Source of the DNA: Siphonodentalium dalli
Lineage: Eukaryota > Mollusca > Scaphopoda > Gadilida > Siphonodentaliidae
Length of the DNA: 64,000 nucleotides
Direction: 5' to 3'
NCBI GenBank assembly: GCA_032622095.1
Contig: CP136067.1
Coordinates: 50,507,899-50,571,898 of the forward strand
Part shown: in pieces, positions 39,701 to 44,608 of the stretch
How the letters are laid out: each line of letters opens with the position of its first letter
How positions within the stretch are numbered: the stretch's first letter is position 1
Made by a program: the position numbers and the translations under genes
The notes under the pieces: generated by a model
Told to the model about the DNA's origin: nothing
The model's database searches: none
Seen by the model: only the letters and a program-made list of their open reading frames with translations

Positions 39701-39826
39701 CTCATCATCATCATGTGGCGTTTGCTGATCTCCAGGCTTGCTGCTGCCAAATCTCTCTGGAAATTCTTCACAAAATGGTATAGTTTGCTCCTTAATAAAA
39801 TGCCGAGGGTCATCAAAGCCACGTGA
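698..39826 (+). CDS. Fatty acyl-CoA reductase (FAR1/2-like), 3' eleven coding exons
   Basis: Fatty acyl-CoA reductases use NADPH to reduce long-chain acyl-CoA to fatty alcohol for ether lipids or wax esters; animal FAR1 is a tail-anchored peroxisomal protein. Eleven exons join to about 392 codons: 698-770, 7101-7207, 8553-8730, 12638-12682, 13083-13201, 20882-20949, 23571-23652, 24984-25073, 28778-28907, 31255-31382 and 39667-39826. Every junction has AG/GT and matching phase, and the translation aligns without gaps to the FAR family as I know it. Visible hallmarks are VHVSTA, the catalytic YxxxK (YTFTK), AIVRPSIVG, GWVDNFNGPTG, the FAR_C domain (LDFFTSNEW, NYCMGTK) and a hydrophobic C-terminal segment. 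Human FAR1 is about 515 residues, so roughly 120 N-terminal residues, including the GATGFLGK dinucleotide-binding loop, lie upstream of position 1. I cannot tell FAR1 from FAR2 or a lineage paralogue. Confidence 0.95.
771..1559. other. Intron sequence without recognised feature
   Basis: First FAR intron in the window. Several short open frames on both strands look random, with no splice-supported exon; a C-rich stretch lies near 1200. Confidence 0.5.
1560..1690 (-). mobile_element. Fragment of the DIRS-type element
   Basis: About 120 bp is the near-identical reverse complement of 16345-16465, inside DIRS element 1: CATGAAAATTCCGACAAACA there versus TGTTTGTCGGAATTTTCATG when read as complement. 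It shows a further fragment of the same family, perhaps extending to about 1320-1730. Confidence 0.6.
2419..3683 (+). mobile_element. Nested non-autonomous hAT-like element
   Basis: It begins CAGGGGCGTAGGAA and ends with the inverse (TTCCTACGCCCCTG). It is flanked by CACTCAAC (2411-2418) and CGCTCAAC (3684-3691), a 7/8 match consistent with an 8-bp target duplication. It sits inside the BED ORF. Its right part has the GGGGGGAGTTCCCCC segment that recurs near 27910-27940. A poly-G run (2438-2448) and the minisatellite at 2914-3232 lie inside. Confidence 0.7.
2914..3232 (+). repeat. Minisatellite, about 31-bp unit with alternating dimer
   Basis: Nine copies of TATCCTTTCATGTTGGTGCA plus a variable tail. 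Tails alternate between 'TGTAGCTCTTG' and 'TGTATAACTCTTA', giving a higher-order dimer of about 62-64 bp in the left part. The open frame through it is a by-product of the repeat. Confidence 0.92.
3813..4678. mobile_element. Inverted-repeat insertion inside the BED element
   Basis: The ends are CTCTTGTGCCAAATAAT (3813) and its inverse (ATTATTTGGCACACAAGAG, 4660-4678). The right side holds four 'CCCTGTACTATTATT' copies; the left side has a GTACATGTAC palindrome. No coding region was recognised. Confidence 0.55.
4904..5714. other. Intron sequence without recognised feature
   Basis: A 92-codon open frame at 5098-5376 has no recognisable domain and contains short internal repeats (GACCGCGTTATATTGC-like, around 5150-5280). 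Nothing else was supported. Confidence 0.5.
5715..6104 (+). mobile_element. Family C TTAA foldback MITE, copy 1
   Basis: Flanked by TTAA at both ends, with inverted ends CCCTTTACCCAAC ... GTTGGGTAAAGGG, as in piggyBac-type MITEs. Inside are two hairpins whose arms start CCAATGCATTCTCTTATATA, separated by an A/T-rich spacer, with CGACCATAGGTCG loops. Open frames over it (5857-6054 and 5888-6121) are hairpin artefacts. Confidence 0.9.
6101..6740 (+). mobile_element. Family F MITE copy, split by family C copy 2
   Basis: Left part 6101-6278 (AAGGGAGACTGTACCTAAAT ... CTACTATACTCAACAGAAAA) and right part 6654-6740 (TTCATTATAATTATCATTTT ... CATCGTTCATTGAGTG) match the two halves of family F (compare 43225-43535). 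Family C copy 2 sits at a TTAA near its centre. Confidence 0.65.
6275..6657 (+). mobile_element. Family C TTAA foldback MITE, copy 2
   Basis: TTAA-flanked with the same termini and double hairpin as copy 1. The left hairpin has lost part of its loop (6455-6462). It is inserted in the family F copy at 6101-6740. Confidence 0.9.
7101..7207 (+). CDS. FAR coding exon with HVSTA motif
   Basis: The acceptor TTTCCAG ends at 7100 and the donor GTAAGT starts at 7208. It is 107 bp, entered in phase 0 and left with two bases (GA) that make Glu with the next exon. The peptide SFVHVSTAFANCYKK contains the conserved VHVSTA strand with the catalytic-site Ser/Thr of extended short-chain dehydrogenases; the end, RKLLEAVE, precedes the conserved WMD. 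Confidence 0.93.
7313..7559 (-). mobile_element. Family D TTAA foldback MITE, copy 1 (diverged)
   Basis: Contains the AGCTGCACTAGTGCGGCATT end, two hairpins with the shared core (ATTCTCTTATATATGC), and the TCATGAAAGGGTTAA right end. The first hairpin is shortened. Confidence 0.75.
7560..8552. other. Intron sequence, with small hAT-end-like motif
   Basis: TTAGGGCTGTCACGATTCAT at about 7911-7930 resembles the end of hAT elements such as the one at 39055-39629, but no partner end was found. The 126-codon frame at 7578-7958 has no recognisable domain. Confidence 0.4.
8553..8730 (+). CDS. FAR coding exon with catalytic YxxxK
   Basis: The acceptor TTTTTTAG ends at 8552 and the donor GTAAGT starts at 8731. 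Its 178 bp encode WMDSETLNMLTPKMVG and on to PNTYTFTKCMAEFLL, then AIVRPSIVGGAWSEPVP. YTFTK is the catalytic Tyr-Lys pair of the NAD(P)-dependent reductase domain. A foldback element (family A1) begins only 37 bp after the donor. Confidence 0.97.
9338..9378. repeat. Poly-G tract
   Basis: About 40 G with one A interruption. Similar runs lie at 37991-38018, 38120-38138 and 59890-59906. Lengths are unreliable in most assemblies, and the tract may be a quadruplex former. Confidence 0.8.
9563..9816 (+). mobile_element. Family A foldback element A2 (compact, two hairpins)
   Basis: A 254-bp unit made of two adjacent hairpins (9594-9684 and 9689-9788), each with arms starting GCAGAATGAGGTCCCCAGAG. 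The whole unit is also inverted end to end (CAAGCCTTGAAATAGTGTGT). Flanks ATCGATAT (9555-9562) and ATTGATAT (9817-9824) are a 7/8 target duplication. Confidence 0.9.
10949..11931. mobile_element. Element with about 75-bp inverted ends
   Basis: The left end 10949-11028 (TCAAAAAGGCGAGGATAATC ... TGAATATCCTAAAAATGGTC) is the reverse complement of 11857-11931. A second inverted pair (TTAATTCATGGACACATCAC near 11520 and its complement near 11025-11044) lies inside. The right half is rich in TACCCGCA repeats (11360-11700). No ORF was recognised. Confidence 0.7.
12638..12682 (+). CDS. FAR 45-bp microexon
   Basis: The acceptor TTTGTAG ends at 12637 and the donor GTGAGT starts at 12683. Exactly 15 codons, GWVDNFNGPTGLIAA, phase 0 on both sides. 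The peptide matches the highly conserved GWxDNFNGP block of FAR proteins. Confidence 0.95.
13083..13201 (+). CDS. FAR coding exon (IGKGLLRSM block)
   Basis: The acceptor CTTGCAG ends at 13082 and the donor GTACGT starts at 13202. It encodes IGKGLLRSMTGDRNHKADI, then IPVDIVSNQIIAVGWYTAKH, and leaves AT, which forms Met with the next exon's G. The D-x-IPVDxVxN motif is typical of FAR. A DIRS-type element starts about 340 bp downstream. Confidence 0.95.
13566..13733 (+). repeat. DIRS 1 left inverted terminal repeat
   Basis: Runs from CTAAACTATATGGATTATAT to AATCTAGTCAATTTTATTTC and pairs with 18602-18768 with few mismatches (for example CGGATTAGCCACGCATGAAT). Confidence 0.9.
16050..18090 (+). 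repeat. Diverged repeat modules inside DIRS 1
   Basis: A module near GGGCAACCAATCTTCCAGGG / GGCGAACACCCCAGCACCTG / GGTGGGGAAGACTCG recurs at about 16090-16200, 16900-17000, 17560-17620 and 17995-18070. A second module (CTTCCCCACGG ... ATTACGAGAGTGGGTCTTG) recurs at 16493-16590 and 17028-17130. Confidence 0.7.
16803..17543 (+). pseudogene. Possible gag-like frame of DIRS 1
   Basis: A 246-codon frame whose second half is rich in Pro, Gly, Ser and aromatic residues (for example NFYPPPYWHWGIRYSPWAPP). The composition recalls low-complexity gag-like ORFs of retroelements, but no zinc knuckle is present and I cannot assign a family. The first half overlaps the repeat modules and may be fortuitous. 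Confidence 0.35.
18442..18538 (+). repeat. DIRS 1 internal complementary region
   Basis: The first half (ATCCATATAGTTCAGTGAGG ... TTGGCGGAAAAAT) complements the left outer end 13545-13583. The second half (TTTTCCTTAAGGGAAGCCCG ...) complements the right outer end 18763-18811. This is the circle-closing guide region expected in DIRS elements. Confidence 0.85.
18602..18768 (-). repeat. DIRS 1 right inverted terminal repeat
   Basis: Complement of 13566-13733; contains ACGCGGGAGTTACACGGGAC and GGCGATAGGCGGACAATAAA. Confidence 0.9.
19015..19099 (+). mobile_element. Family D MITE fragment, copy 2
   Basis: TTAACCCTTCCATGGAGCTT end followed by one arm of the shared hairpin, then truncated. Confidence 0.65.
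19763..20437 (+). mobile_element. Family A foldback element A3, rearranged
   Basis: Outer ends CAAGGCTGAGTTTAGTTTGC and the inverse of CAAATCCTGAGTTTATTGTA. Identical ATACAAAT flanks (19755-19762; 20438-20445) give an 8-bp target duplication. It has three terminal-type hairpins (about 19795-19885, 20101-20190, 20314-20407) instead of two, and an internal inverted copy of its own left flank (20195-20224 against 19717-19756). Confidence 0.85.
20533..20794 (+). mobile_element. Family D TTAA foldback MITE, copy 3
   Basis: TTAA at both ends. The left half has the AGCTTCCTGAAATTTTGCGA end and the CCAATGCATT hairpin; the right half has the CCAGTGCATT hairpin and the AATGAAAGGGTTAA end. A consistent A/G difference separates the two hairpins. 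Confidence 0.88.
20882..20949 (+). CDS. FAR coding exon (VYNCTSG block)
   Basis: The long T-tract acceptor ends at 20881 and the donor GTAGGT starts at 20950. It reads KNDKMVYNCTSGQINHITWG and ends GEM plus one base. An alternative donor after ...CTSG (GTCAGA at 20917) was rejected because the longer exon aligns colinearly with 'TTGSTNPFHWGEV' of vertebrate FAR1. Confidence 0.92.
20976..21330 (+). repeat. CGTCCGTC-type repeat starting with GTACCCATACCAT hairpin
   Basis: TGTGTACCCATACCATGTAT pairs with ATGGTACACATA, followed by GTCCGCCTGTCTGTCCGTCT and 'ATGACACTAGCCTCACC'-like repeats. It is related to 52346-52630. Confidence 0.55.
21642..21795 (+). repeat. Dispersed repeat shared with DIRS 2
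   Basis: About 150 bp is homologous to 37010-37165 (CATATTATGGACTTG ... CATCGTCTGAACTACGC against CGTATTATGGACTTG ... TATCGTCTGAACTACGC). Origin unknown. Confidence 0.6.
22110..22470 (+). repeat. Diverged tandem repeat, about 150-167-bp unit
   Basis: Three copies of the module 'GCCATCTTGGATTTTACTCT ... CAAACTTCATATGGATCTT'. A related unit is at about 31705-31855 in a later FAR intron. Confidence 0.75.
22769..22984 (+). mobile_element. Chimeric TTAA MITE with family E ends and family C core
   Basis: TTAA-flanked. The ends (CCCTTTGAGTGCCAGGG ... GGCTCTCAAAGGG) and the GGGTTGATACAAAAATCG segment match family E (30549-30760). Its core GGCATTCTCTTATATATGCG followed by AGGCGACCTATGG is family C type, with only one hairpin arm kept. 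Confidence 0.7.
23078..23339 (-). mobile_element. Family D TTAA foldback MITE, copy 4
   Basis: TTAA at both ends with two full hairpins, in the opposite orientation to copy 3. The CCAGTGCATT hairpin is first and the CCAATG hairpin second. Confidence 0.9.
23571..23652 (+). CDS. FAR coding exon (NPFNQIMRIPNPR block)
   Basis: The acceptor TTTTTACAG ends at 23570 and the donor GTGAGT starts at 23653. With the split Glu codon it reads EQHIYRCTMMNPFNQIMRIP and then NPRFTKN, a residue-for-residue length match to the FAR1 segment leading to 'PNVNLTSN'. Confidence 0.93.
23797..23912. repeat. Long palindrome
   Basis: Arms GTATGTGTTTTTCTTGTACT ... CCAGGTTGTGGTGAAAAGTC and their inverse, around AAGTCCAATATGACTT. 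AGTCCAATATGACTTT motifs recur at 24218-24254. Confidence 0.75.
24618..24885 (+). mobile_element. Possible family G MITE copy
   Basis: Contains CAGATAATAAGTTCATTTG and its inverse at its left centre and an AACCCTTTCCATACTAAATA start like 60089-60324. The right end is poorly conserved. Confidence 0.45.
24984..25073 (+). CDS. FAR coding exon (FAR_C start)
   Basis: The acceptor GTTACAG ends at 24983 and the donor GTAAGT starts at 25074. It encodes CWYNINLIFDHIFPAYLMDC then VMWMIGRKP, the start of the FAR C-terminal ('sterile') domain. It exits with AT, completed to Met by the next exon. Confidence 0.94.
25112..25250 (+). repeat. CGTCCGTC-type repeat fragment
   Basis: GTCCGTCCATCCGTCCGTCG followed by 'GTGAAACTTGGCACAGACATCAC'-style text. 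This pattern recurs in several intronic repeats here (13380-13470, 20976, 44609, 48420, 52346). The frame at 25230-25454 is unconvincing. Confidence 0.45.
26078..26484 (+). mobile_element. Family A foldback element A4
   Basis: Terminal hairpins at 26108-26178 (shortened) and 26364-26452. The middle region has GACATAGACTCAGATTGAAG and AGAAACTATACTAAAAAAGA. Flanks CTTCGTTG and CTTCGTGT are a diverged 8-bp duplication. Confidence 0.85.
26890..27151 (+). mobile_element. Family D TTAA foldback MITE, copy 5
   Basis: TTAA-flanked; both hairpins are recognisable, with GACTGGAGCTTACTGATTTT at the left and CAGCGCAACTCTCATCATGA at the right. Confidence 0.88.
27152..28220. other. Intron sequence with fragment of CCGGGGGAGG repeat
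   Basis: 27905-27960 (TTTTCCGGGGGAGGTCCCCT) resembles the right part of the element at 2419-3683. The rest is unrecognised. Confidence 0.4.
28385..28500 (+). repeat. Short tandem duplication of about 50 bp
   Basis: GGGTGTCCCAGACTTGGGTG then GGGTGTCCCAGACCTGGGTG with the following AAAAACTTA; about two copies in G-rich sequence. Open frames here on both strands are compositional. Confidence 0.65.
28778..28907 (+). CDS. FAR coding exon (LDFFTSNEW block)
   Basis: The acceptor TTTTCTAG ends at 28777 and the donor GTAAGT starts at 28908. It encodes FVRVQDKITKAVASLDFFTS and then NEWEFQNENTFTLLNRLNP plus VDRN. The F-[FT]-[ST]-x-W pattern followed by N-x-N-x-x-L-L-x-x-L is diagnostic of the FAR_C domain. 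Confidence 0.95.
29116..29515 (-). mobile_element. Family C TTAA foldback MITE, copy 3
   Basis: Full-length, inverted relative to copies 1 and 2. TTAACCCTTTACCCAAC starts the hairpin-near end; the AAACCGGCC-containing end is at the right. Confidence 0.92.
29599..29999 (-). mobile_element. Family C TTAA foldback MITE, copy 4
   Basis: Nearly identical to copy 3 and only 83 bp away. The low divergence suggests recent amplification or gene conversion. Confidence 0.92.
30121..30245 (+). mobile_element. Family B palindromic MITE, copy B2 (internally deleted)
   Basis: CAGTAATGCCCTAAATAATT start and matching end, followed by TA. Most of the second arm is missing. Confidence 0.8.
30549..30760. mobile_element. 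Family E TTAA palindromic MITE
   Basis: An almost perfect palindrome of 212 bp (arms about 100 bp) with TTAA at both ends. Arms start CCTTTTCAGTGCCAAGTCCG and include TATCAACCCATATTTCCTTG; the centre is AGCTCTAAGAGCT. Confidence 0.9.
31255..31382 (+). CDS. FAR coding exon (NYCMGTK block)
   Basis: The acceptor CTTCCAG ends at 31254 and the donor GTTAGT starts at 31383. It encodes VFNFDVQEVNWKTYMDNYCM and then GTKLFAMKEELSTLPQARA, the conserved 'W..Y..NYCLGTK' region. It ends in phase 2 (AA), completed to Lys by the last exon. Confidence 0.95.
32429..32705 (+). mobile_element. Family A element A5, left half only
   Basis: Outer end CAGGCCTGAGTTTAGTGTGC, one terminal hairpin (32458-32550) and the middle region up to AGAAACTAAACTAAAAAATG. 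The right hairpin is missing. Confidence 0.8.
32797..33173 (-). mobile_element. Family C TTAA foldback MITE, copy 5
   Basis: TTAA-flanked, both hairpins intact (32826-32893; 32962-33030), with a shortened spacer and AACCGGCC end. Confidence 0.92.
33318..33465. repeat. Palindrome of about 145 bp
   Basis: Arms CAGTGAAGTGATATTGGTCT ... ATATCATGTCT and the inverse, with GATCC/GGATC elements in the loop. Confidence 0.75.
33497..33661 (+). repeat. Fragment of the hAT element at 39055
   Basis: Nearly identical to 39202-39365 (GAATTTTCACTGATGAATTC ... CACATACTGCATCTGAAT). It lacks both terminal repeats, so it is an isolated internal fragment immediately upstream of DIRS 2. Confidence 0.85.
33826..34020 (+). 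repeat. DIRS 2 left inverted terminal repeat
   Basis: Contains TATCTTGGACACTGAAACTA, CTTGCAAGAAATCTAGAAGT and CCTCGAGTACGCGCACTTGT; complements 38646-38842. Confidence 0.9.
34625..35290. mobile_element. Possible hAT-like element nested in DIRS 2
   Basis: GGGGTGCCACGATTAAGCG at about 34633 and the inverse (CAATGATCGTGGCACCTC) at about 35267-35284 form candidate inverted ends. A target duplication is not visible. Confidence 0.45.
35267..36013 (+). pseudogene. Possible gag-like frame of DIRS 2
   Basis: A 248-codon frame, Pro/Ser-rich early (PPPSGWAASIAPAEKGSDGG; GFAPSLHQPATCYSYHISGP). Its place in the element parallels the frame in DIRS 1. No conserved domain recognised; overlapping frames on the other strand are equally long in part, so coding status is doubtful. 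Confidence 0.3.
36300..36605 (+). repeat. Tandem repeat, 117-bp unit
   Basis: CATGCCTCCTCTATTTGTAG starts at 36314, 36431 and 36548, exactly 117 bp apart. A diverged relative starts at 36139. Units include ACTCGGTACAGCCTGCGCTG. Long frames on both strands follow from the repeat. Confidence 0.9.
37318..37422 (+). repeat. Short direct duplication inside DIRS 2
   Basis: CCGAGTGTTTAACATCACTT with GGCAGGCGTGATTCTAATTC occurs twice, about 55 bp apart. Confidence 0.85.
38461..38562 (+). repeat. DIRS 2 internal complementary region
   Basis: First half (ACCATTAGTTTCAGTGTCCA ... GAAGGAGATAT) complements the left end at 33809-33850. Second half (TTTTTTTAACCCAAAATATG ... TCTTGGACACTGAAC) complements the right end at 38826-38884. 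Confidence 0.85.
38646..38842 (-). repeat. DIRS 2 right inverted terminal repeat
   Basis: Complement of 33826-34020, including ACAAGTGCGCGTACTCGAGG and CTTGCAAGCAAGAATATATA. Confidence 0.9.
39055..39629 (+). mobile_element. Non-autonomous hAT element next to the last FAR exon
   Basis: 575 bp with ends TAAGGCTGCCATGATTC and the inverse of TAAGGCTGCAACGATTC, flanked by identical TTTAACAT (39047-39054; 39630-39637), an 8-bp target duplication. Subterminal GATGCATCG/GCATCGCATT motifs occur near both ends. No ORF. It ends 37 bp before the terminal FAR exon. Confidence 0.9.
39667..39826 (+). CDS. FAR terminal coding exon
   Basis: The acceptor TTCCGCAG ends at 39666 and the stop TGA is at 39824-39826. 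It encodes LQRFNMLVNVVLIIIMWRLL then ISRLAAAKSLWKFFTKW and a short Lys/Arg-rich end. The hydrophobic stretch is the C-terminal membrane segment expected in animal FARs. The last intron is about 8.3 kb and holds a DIRS-type element; a hAT element ends 37 bp before this exon. No clear polyadenylation signal was pinned down in the A/T-rich sequence downstream. Confidence 0.95.
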
Positions 39827-40611
39827 TGACTAGCCGCTGAATAGATGTGATACGATTCACCACCGATTCGCCTATCAATTACTCATGATTTTCACCACAC
39901 CGTTTTTCTGAGTGAGTTTGTTTGTGTTGTTTGAATGCACCTTCTTGACTTTTCTATTTCTGCTTACTTTGCTAGTATTTTAAAGGGTTCTTATTGGTGC
40001 TATAAATACAGGGGTTTTTTTTGGCTAGGGGGCGTGAAATGCACTAGGATATTAGCCATGATGGAATTAACGTGCATACAATGCCTGTTTATTTACTAAG
40101 GCAAACATGTCAGATGAAAATATTCTTGTTACAATATCAACTATTATTACCAGAGACACACTAGAGCAACATCTGATGTTGCACATATTTCACTTAAAGG
40201 TGCATAATTTGATTATGCGCCCCTCAATTACTATTTATTAGGATTCGGGGGTAAAAATATTTGATTAGAGTTGAGGAACCCACCTATCATAGCTCAGAGT
40301 TATTAGATATAGATTTTTGAAATCTATTATTTTTCACCATCGAGAATTATTAGTGGCCCAGTAAATAGTCGACGAGCTGACAGTCTTGGACCAAATTGCA
40401 GATGAAGATGGATAAATCTAAAATCAAGAGGCTTTCCGTTGATAATAAGGCAAAATTTCGTCGAACAAACATGTTAATAAATAACACGTTTCGGGAAATT
40501 TTATACTATAGTTGACAGTGGTTAGCATTATTTTTGGGCAATTAATCGATTCTGATAACTGAAGCGGCATTTCTAAAAATGTTGTTGACCATCGAATCGG
40601 ATTGAGTACCT
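39827..40611. other. FAR 3' UTR and downstream, no recognised element
   Basis: The 3' UTR must start here. AATAAA-like strings exist (for example within TTAATAAATAAC near 40475) but none is convincing. No other gene seen. Confidence 0.4.
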
Positions 40612-41018
40612 TTAAAGGCACATTTAGCATTCACAGTGAGTAATGCTGTTAAAATATTCACAATTGTTAAAAGCGCCATAAATAGAAAAAAATATTAAAA
40701 TATAGAGAGATTTTGTTCTCATACCAATCACAAATATCTCATAAATAACATGTTATCTTCAAGATCTACGCTGTGTTATGTAAACAAAAGCCAATTTCTG
40801 TTACAGAATTTGGCTTTTGTAATTTCTGTTACAGAATATGGTTTTTGTTTATATAACACAGTGTAAATCTTGACGATAAGATGTTATTTATGCGATATTA
40901 ATGATTGGTATAAGAAAGAAAAAATCACATTTTGTTATTCTACCTGTTTATGGCAGTTTTAAACGAATGTGTTAATTTTAGCATCATTACTCACCACGAA
41001 TGCTGACTGTTCCTTTAA
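40612..41018. mobile_element. Family J TTAA palindromic MITE
   Basis: TTAA-flanked, with AGGCACATTTAGCATTCACA at the left and its diverged inverse at the right. Inner arms pair around GCCAATTTCTGTTACAGAAT (40791 onward). A related fragment (19190-19320) lacks clear ends. Confidence 0.75.
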
Positions 41019-41141
41019 AACTGTTTTGAAGAATAGATTTCTAATTTAAAAAAGTGCTGTAATATTCTAAAAATTGCCACATTTTCTGTTTCGGTTCATG
41101 GAAAATAATTGGAGAAAAAATTATTTCCCAGTAACATTTAA

Positions 41142-41522
41142 GTCCAAATCTACATAGCGGGCTGGCATCACTACTTTCACCCACTGGGGACCTCATTGTG
41201 CTTAGGACACATCTTCTCTGGAAAGTTTCTTTATTATCAAATATCTATAGAAACTTTTTCACATAGATTCTATTTCTTTTTTAGTTTAGTTTCTCTATAT
41301 CCCCATTGAATAATCAAGGTTCCGAATGGGTGTACATCACAATATTCACCATTTGGGAATTTCAATCTGAGTCTATGTCACATATAGCAGATGAGGCCAT
41401 GCAGAATGAGGTCCCCAGAGTGTGAATTTAGTGATGCTAGCCCGCTATGCGGGATAGCATCACTAAATTCACCCTCTGAGGACCTCATTCTGCAAATGAC
41501 AGGCTCCTTATTCTCAGACCTG
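41142..41522 (-). mobile_element. Family A element A6
   Basis: Partial first hairpin (41150-41200), middle region in reverse orientation, and a full terminal hairpin (41401-41493). The outer right end, GACAGGCTCCTTATTCTCAG, is diverged. Confidence 0.8.
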
Positions 41523-41867
41523 AAACCAGTCTATTTTACTTGATTTTACCTGACAATTCAACTTGTGTTGCTATATATATATTGGAAAGAGTGACATCTT
41601 TTGGTCATAATGATGTTTATTATATGGTCATAAGTTTCTTTCCCCAATTCCTATGTTAAAACGTAACGAAACATTGAGATGTTCACCTCATTAATGAAAC
41701 AGGTTAATAACAGTTCTGAGTGACGTCAGATACTTCAGGGGTTAACATAACTTATTATCAGACCTGAAAATAGATAAGGTTTTCCCAGCGACGTTCAGCG
41801 TCACAACGTCTTGTCCAATCAAAGTGCGTTTCATATAATAACAGTTATCGCATTGTTTCTTGGTTGA

Positions 41868-41953
41868 CACGAGGAATGATCAATATTCACCTCGGCCTAC
41901 GGCCTTGGTGAATATTGACTTCCTCGGGTTGACAATTCCTCGTGTCAACCTCG
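41868..41953. repeat. Palindrome
   Basis: TTGACACGAGGAATGATCAA ... CACC with the inverse, around GGCCTACGGCC; loop style similar to the palindrome at 63638-63804. Confidence 0.7.
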
Positions 41954-41965
41954 AAACAATGCGAT

Positions 41966-42725
41966 AATTGTATAATAATAATCGAAGTTTCATGTTAAAT
42001 TATGCATAGAATATTCCAGTTTATTAGGACTAACATCGATTAGTTTAAATTTATACTGAAAGCTGAAGTGTAATCTACAATATTCTGCTTTTATGCCTAC
42101 AATTGAGTACACCCATAAACAATCGAATGCACCCTTACTCAACATATTTTGGACATCATGTGTCCAATATCCCATCACTATTATAATTTTTTTTTTATTA
42201 TAAGTTGTCCTATATTACTTGGTAGTTGAGCACTTCTTACATGGAACATCTCGCAATATATCTGCAATTTTCAATTTACAAATTGCCGGGTATACCTGAT
42301 AGAATTAATTCAATTTACGACCACATGGTTTTCTTTATGTTTACCTTACAAGTGCTAGAATATTTTCACCAGAATATGCCGATGTCACTTTGTGAGGTCA
42401 ATTGAGTTAGCATACTTTAAAAAATATGGAAACAATGTGATAAATGTCTTGTTGTACATTAAATTACCGCTTCTAATTGACAACTGATGTGGTGTTCAGA
42501 ACAAATATCATGTCTTCTAAGGAATAAACCCGTTTATTGTTGCAATTGTGATATTTGATTACATTTATTTGTGATTTTATGTGAGCTGGTCACTAGCGCA
42601 TAAAGCCTGTCATAGAAATGGAATCGGGACAGCATCTCGCTATCCCAATATCTTAGCTGGTTTATGTACGAGTACGTACGAGCAGACTTGGACAAGTGAC
42701 ATATAAGCATCTGTTGTCTGACTGT
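41966..42725. other. Intergenic sequence without recognised feature
   Basis: AT-rich; no repeat family or exon recognised. Some CGTACGAGTACG-like short repeats near 42665. Confidence 0.4.
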
Positions 42726-42729
42726 TCAT

Positions 42730-42906
42730 GAGCCTCGCATATATAAGAAAATGAATTGCCTTAACAATATTTACCTTGACCTTGTTGGCCAGTGCATTAA
42801 CTTATATATGCGAGGCTCCCTATGGGAGACTCACATAAATAAGAGAATGCACTGGCACAGGATCTTTAATGCTGCACCAGCGCAGCTCCCATCATGAAAG
42901 GGTTAA
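42730..42906 (+). mobile_element. Family D MITE, copy 6 (left-truncated)
   Basis: Second half of a hairpin arm, TATTTACCTTGACCTTG, then the CCAGTGCATT hairpin and the TCATGAAAGGGTTAA end. Confidence 0.8.
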
Positions 42907-43192
42907 TCTCTTTGCTTTGCAAATTCACCCTATCTTCACTAAATACTCATTTTTTACGATAGTTACATGTAGTTCCTTTATAATTAGGAAATGTTCAGGA
43001 AATAAATTCAACAAATGACAATAGCTGAAGATATTATCTAAACATTTCCCACCAATTAATATTAATCCTACTGTGCTTGTATCATATTTTGTATGTCTGT
43101 TGTATGCTCATTTTTCCTTGACACCCCTCCAAATGAAGGATAGAACATTCCAATATATGTTGTTATAACTGGTGGAAGAATTCATTTAGCAG

Positions 43193-43692
43193 GTCAGGCA
43201 CATCCTGAATTCAATTACCATACTTTAAAGGGGTACTGTGCACTGAAGCTGGCCATTTATGAGACCATCTCCTTTTATACTCAACAGAATATATGCAACA
43301 AATGAATGAATTTGAGCCATGGATTAGTGAAAAATACACTCGTGTGCTCTATGAACAATACAAACAACATATCATAAATTCATTTTCTTTATAATTACCA
43401 TGTTGTTTGCGTCGTTCATAGAGCACATGAGTGTATTTTGCAATAATCCATGGCTCAAATTCATTCATTTGTTGCATATATTCCGCTGAGTATGTTCCCA
43501 TAAATGGCCGGTTTTAGTGTACAGTACCCCTTTAATATGGATATTGCCGTTTTTGTGAACTCAATAAAAGTGGGATAATCTAAAATCATATTTCACCAAA
43601 ATGATTTGTAATCAGTGCACCATGCTTGTTTTTGTGGCAATATACATGATCTCAAACTATAATAGTTGAATTCAGGATGTGCCTGACCGCTT
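43193..43692. mobile_element. Inverted-repeat element containing family F copy 1
   Basis: AGGTCAGGCACATCCTGAAT (43192) has its inverse at about 43672-43691, so family F copy 1 (43225-43535) sits within a larger inverted pair. Confidence 0.65.
43225..43535. mobile_element. Family F TTAA palindromic MITE, copy 1
   Basis: TTAA-flanked, ends AGGGGTACTGTGCACT ... AGTGTACAGTACCCCT; arms of about 140 bp (ATGAATGAATTTGAGCCATG and inverse) around TCATAAATTCATTTTC. Confidence 0.9.
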
Positions 43693-44608
43693 TAGTAAAG
43701 AAAGATTTAAAAATTAGGTCCTCTTCAGGTGACAAGGAAAGTTACTGAGAACATGGATTTTTTTTTGACTTTCTGGGCATACGTGTGTGAAGCCATGTTA
43801 TGAATGCAAATATATAGTGGATAATGTTTTGTGATAGATCAAAGTTAGGAAAGTCAATCTAATTTTATATCAATTTTACACTTGATAATTGTTTCTGAAG
43901 TTTAAAATGCTGCTGAAATTGTTATATTTATTAATAATTATTTCCCTGTTAGCTAGTGTTTTCCCCATCCCTTAACCTAATTATGTTATATCATCCAGAA
44001 TAACAGATTTATCCTACATTTTACTTATTGGAGAATTTCAAAATCAAAATTAATATATCATAACTTCATTGTCATAATTAGTCATAATTTATATAAAGTG
44101 TTCATGTATAATATTTAATTAGTCTTTACTATGCTGAATTTATATTTTTTTAATTATTCTGAAATCGTCAGTATCCTATGGTTCCCACAAATTGATATTG
44201 TGGTATTGATGTTCACTTCGATTCAAAATCCAATATTGAATCAGTTGAACGATGTTGACATTGAATTGAATCTCGAATTGAATCGGTTAGCTGCCAGAGC
44301 ACAACATAGGTATTCAAAATTGGCATCTGGGAAATTTCAGTGTAGGTATTTCTGAAAGGAAATAACATCACGCAATTCCCTTGTTGTGTAAATTACTTGG
44401 GTGACTCCAAGCCTGAGTTTAGTGTGTCTGTAATTTGCAGAATGAGGTCTCCAGAAGTGAATTTAGTGATGCTATCCCGCATAGTGGGCTAGCATCACTA
44501 AATTCACCCTCTGGCGACTTCATTCTGCTTAGGCCTCATCTTCTCTGGAAAGTTTCTTTATTATCAAATTTCTATAGAAACTTGACTTCACTTAATATTC
44601 TAATTCTT

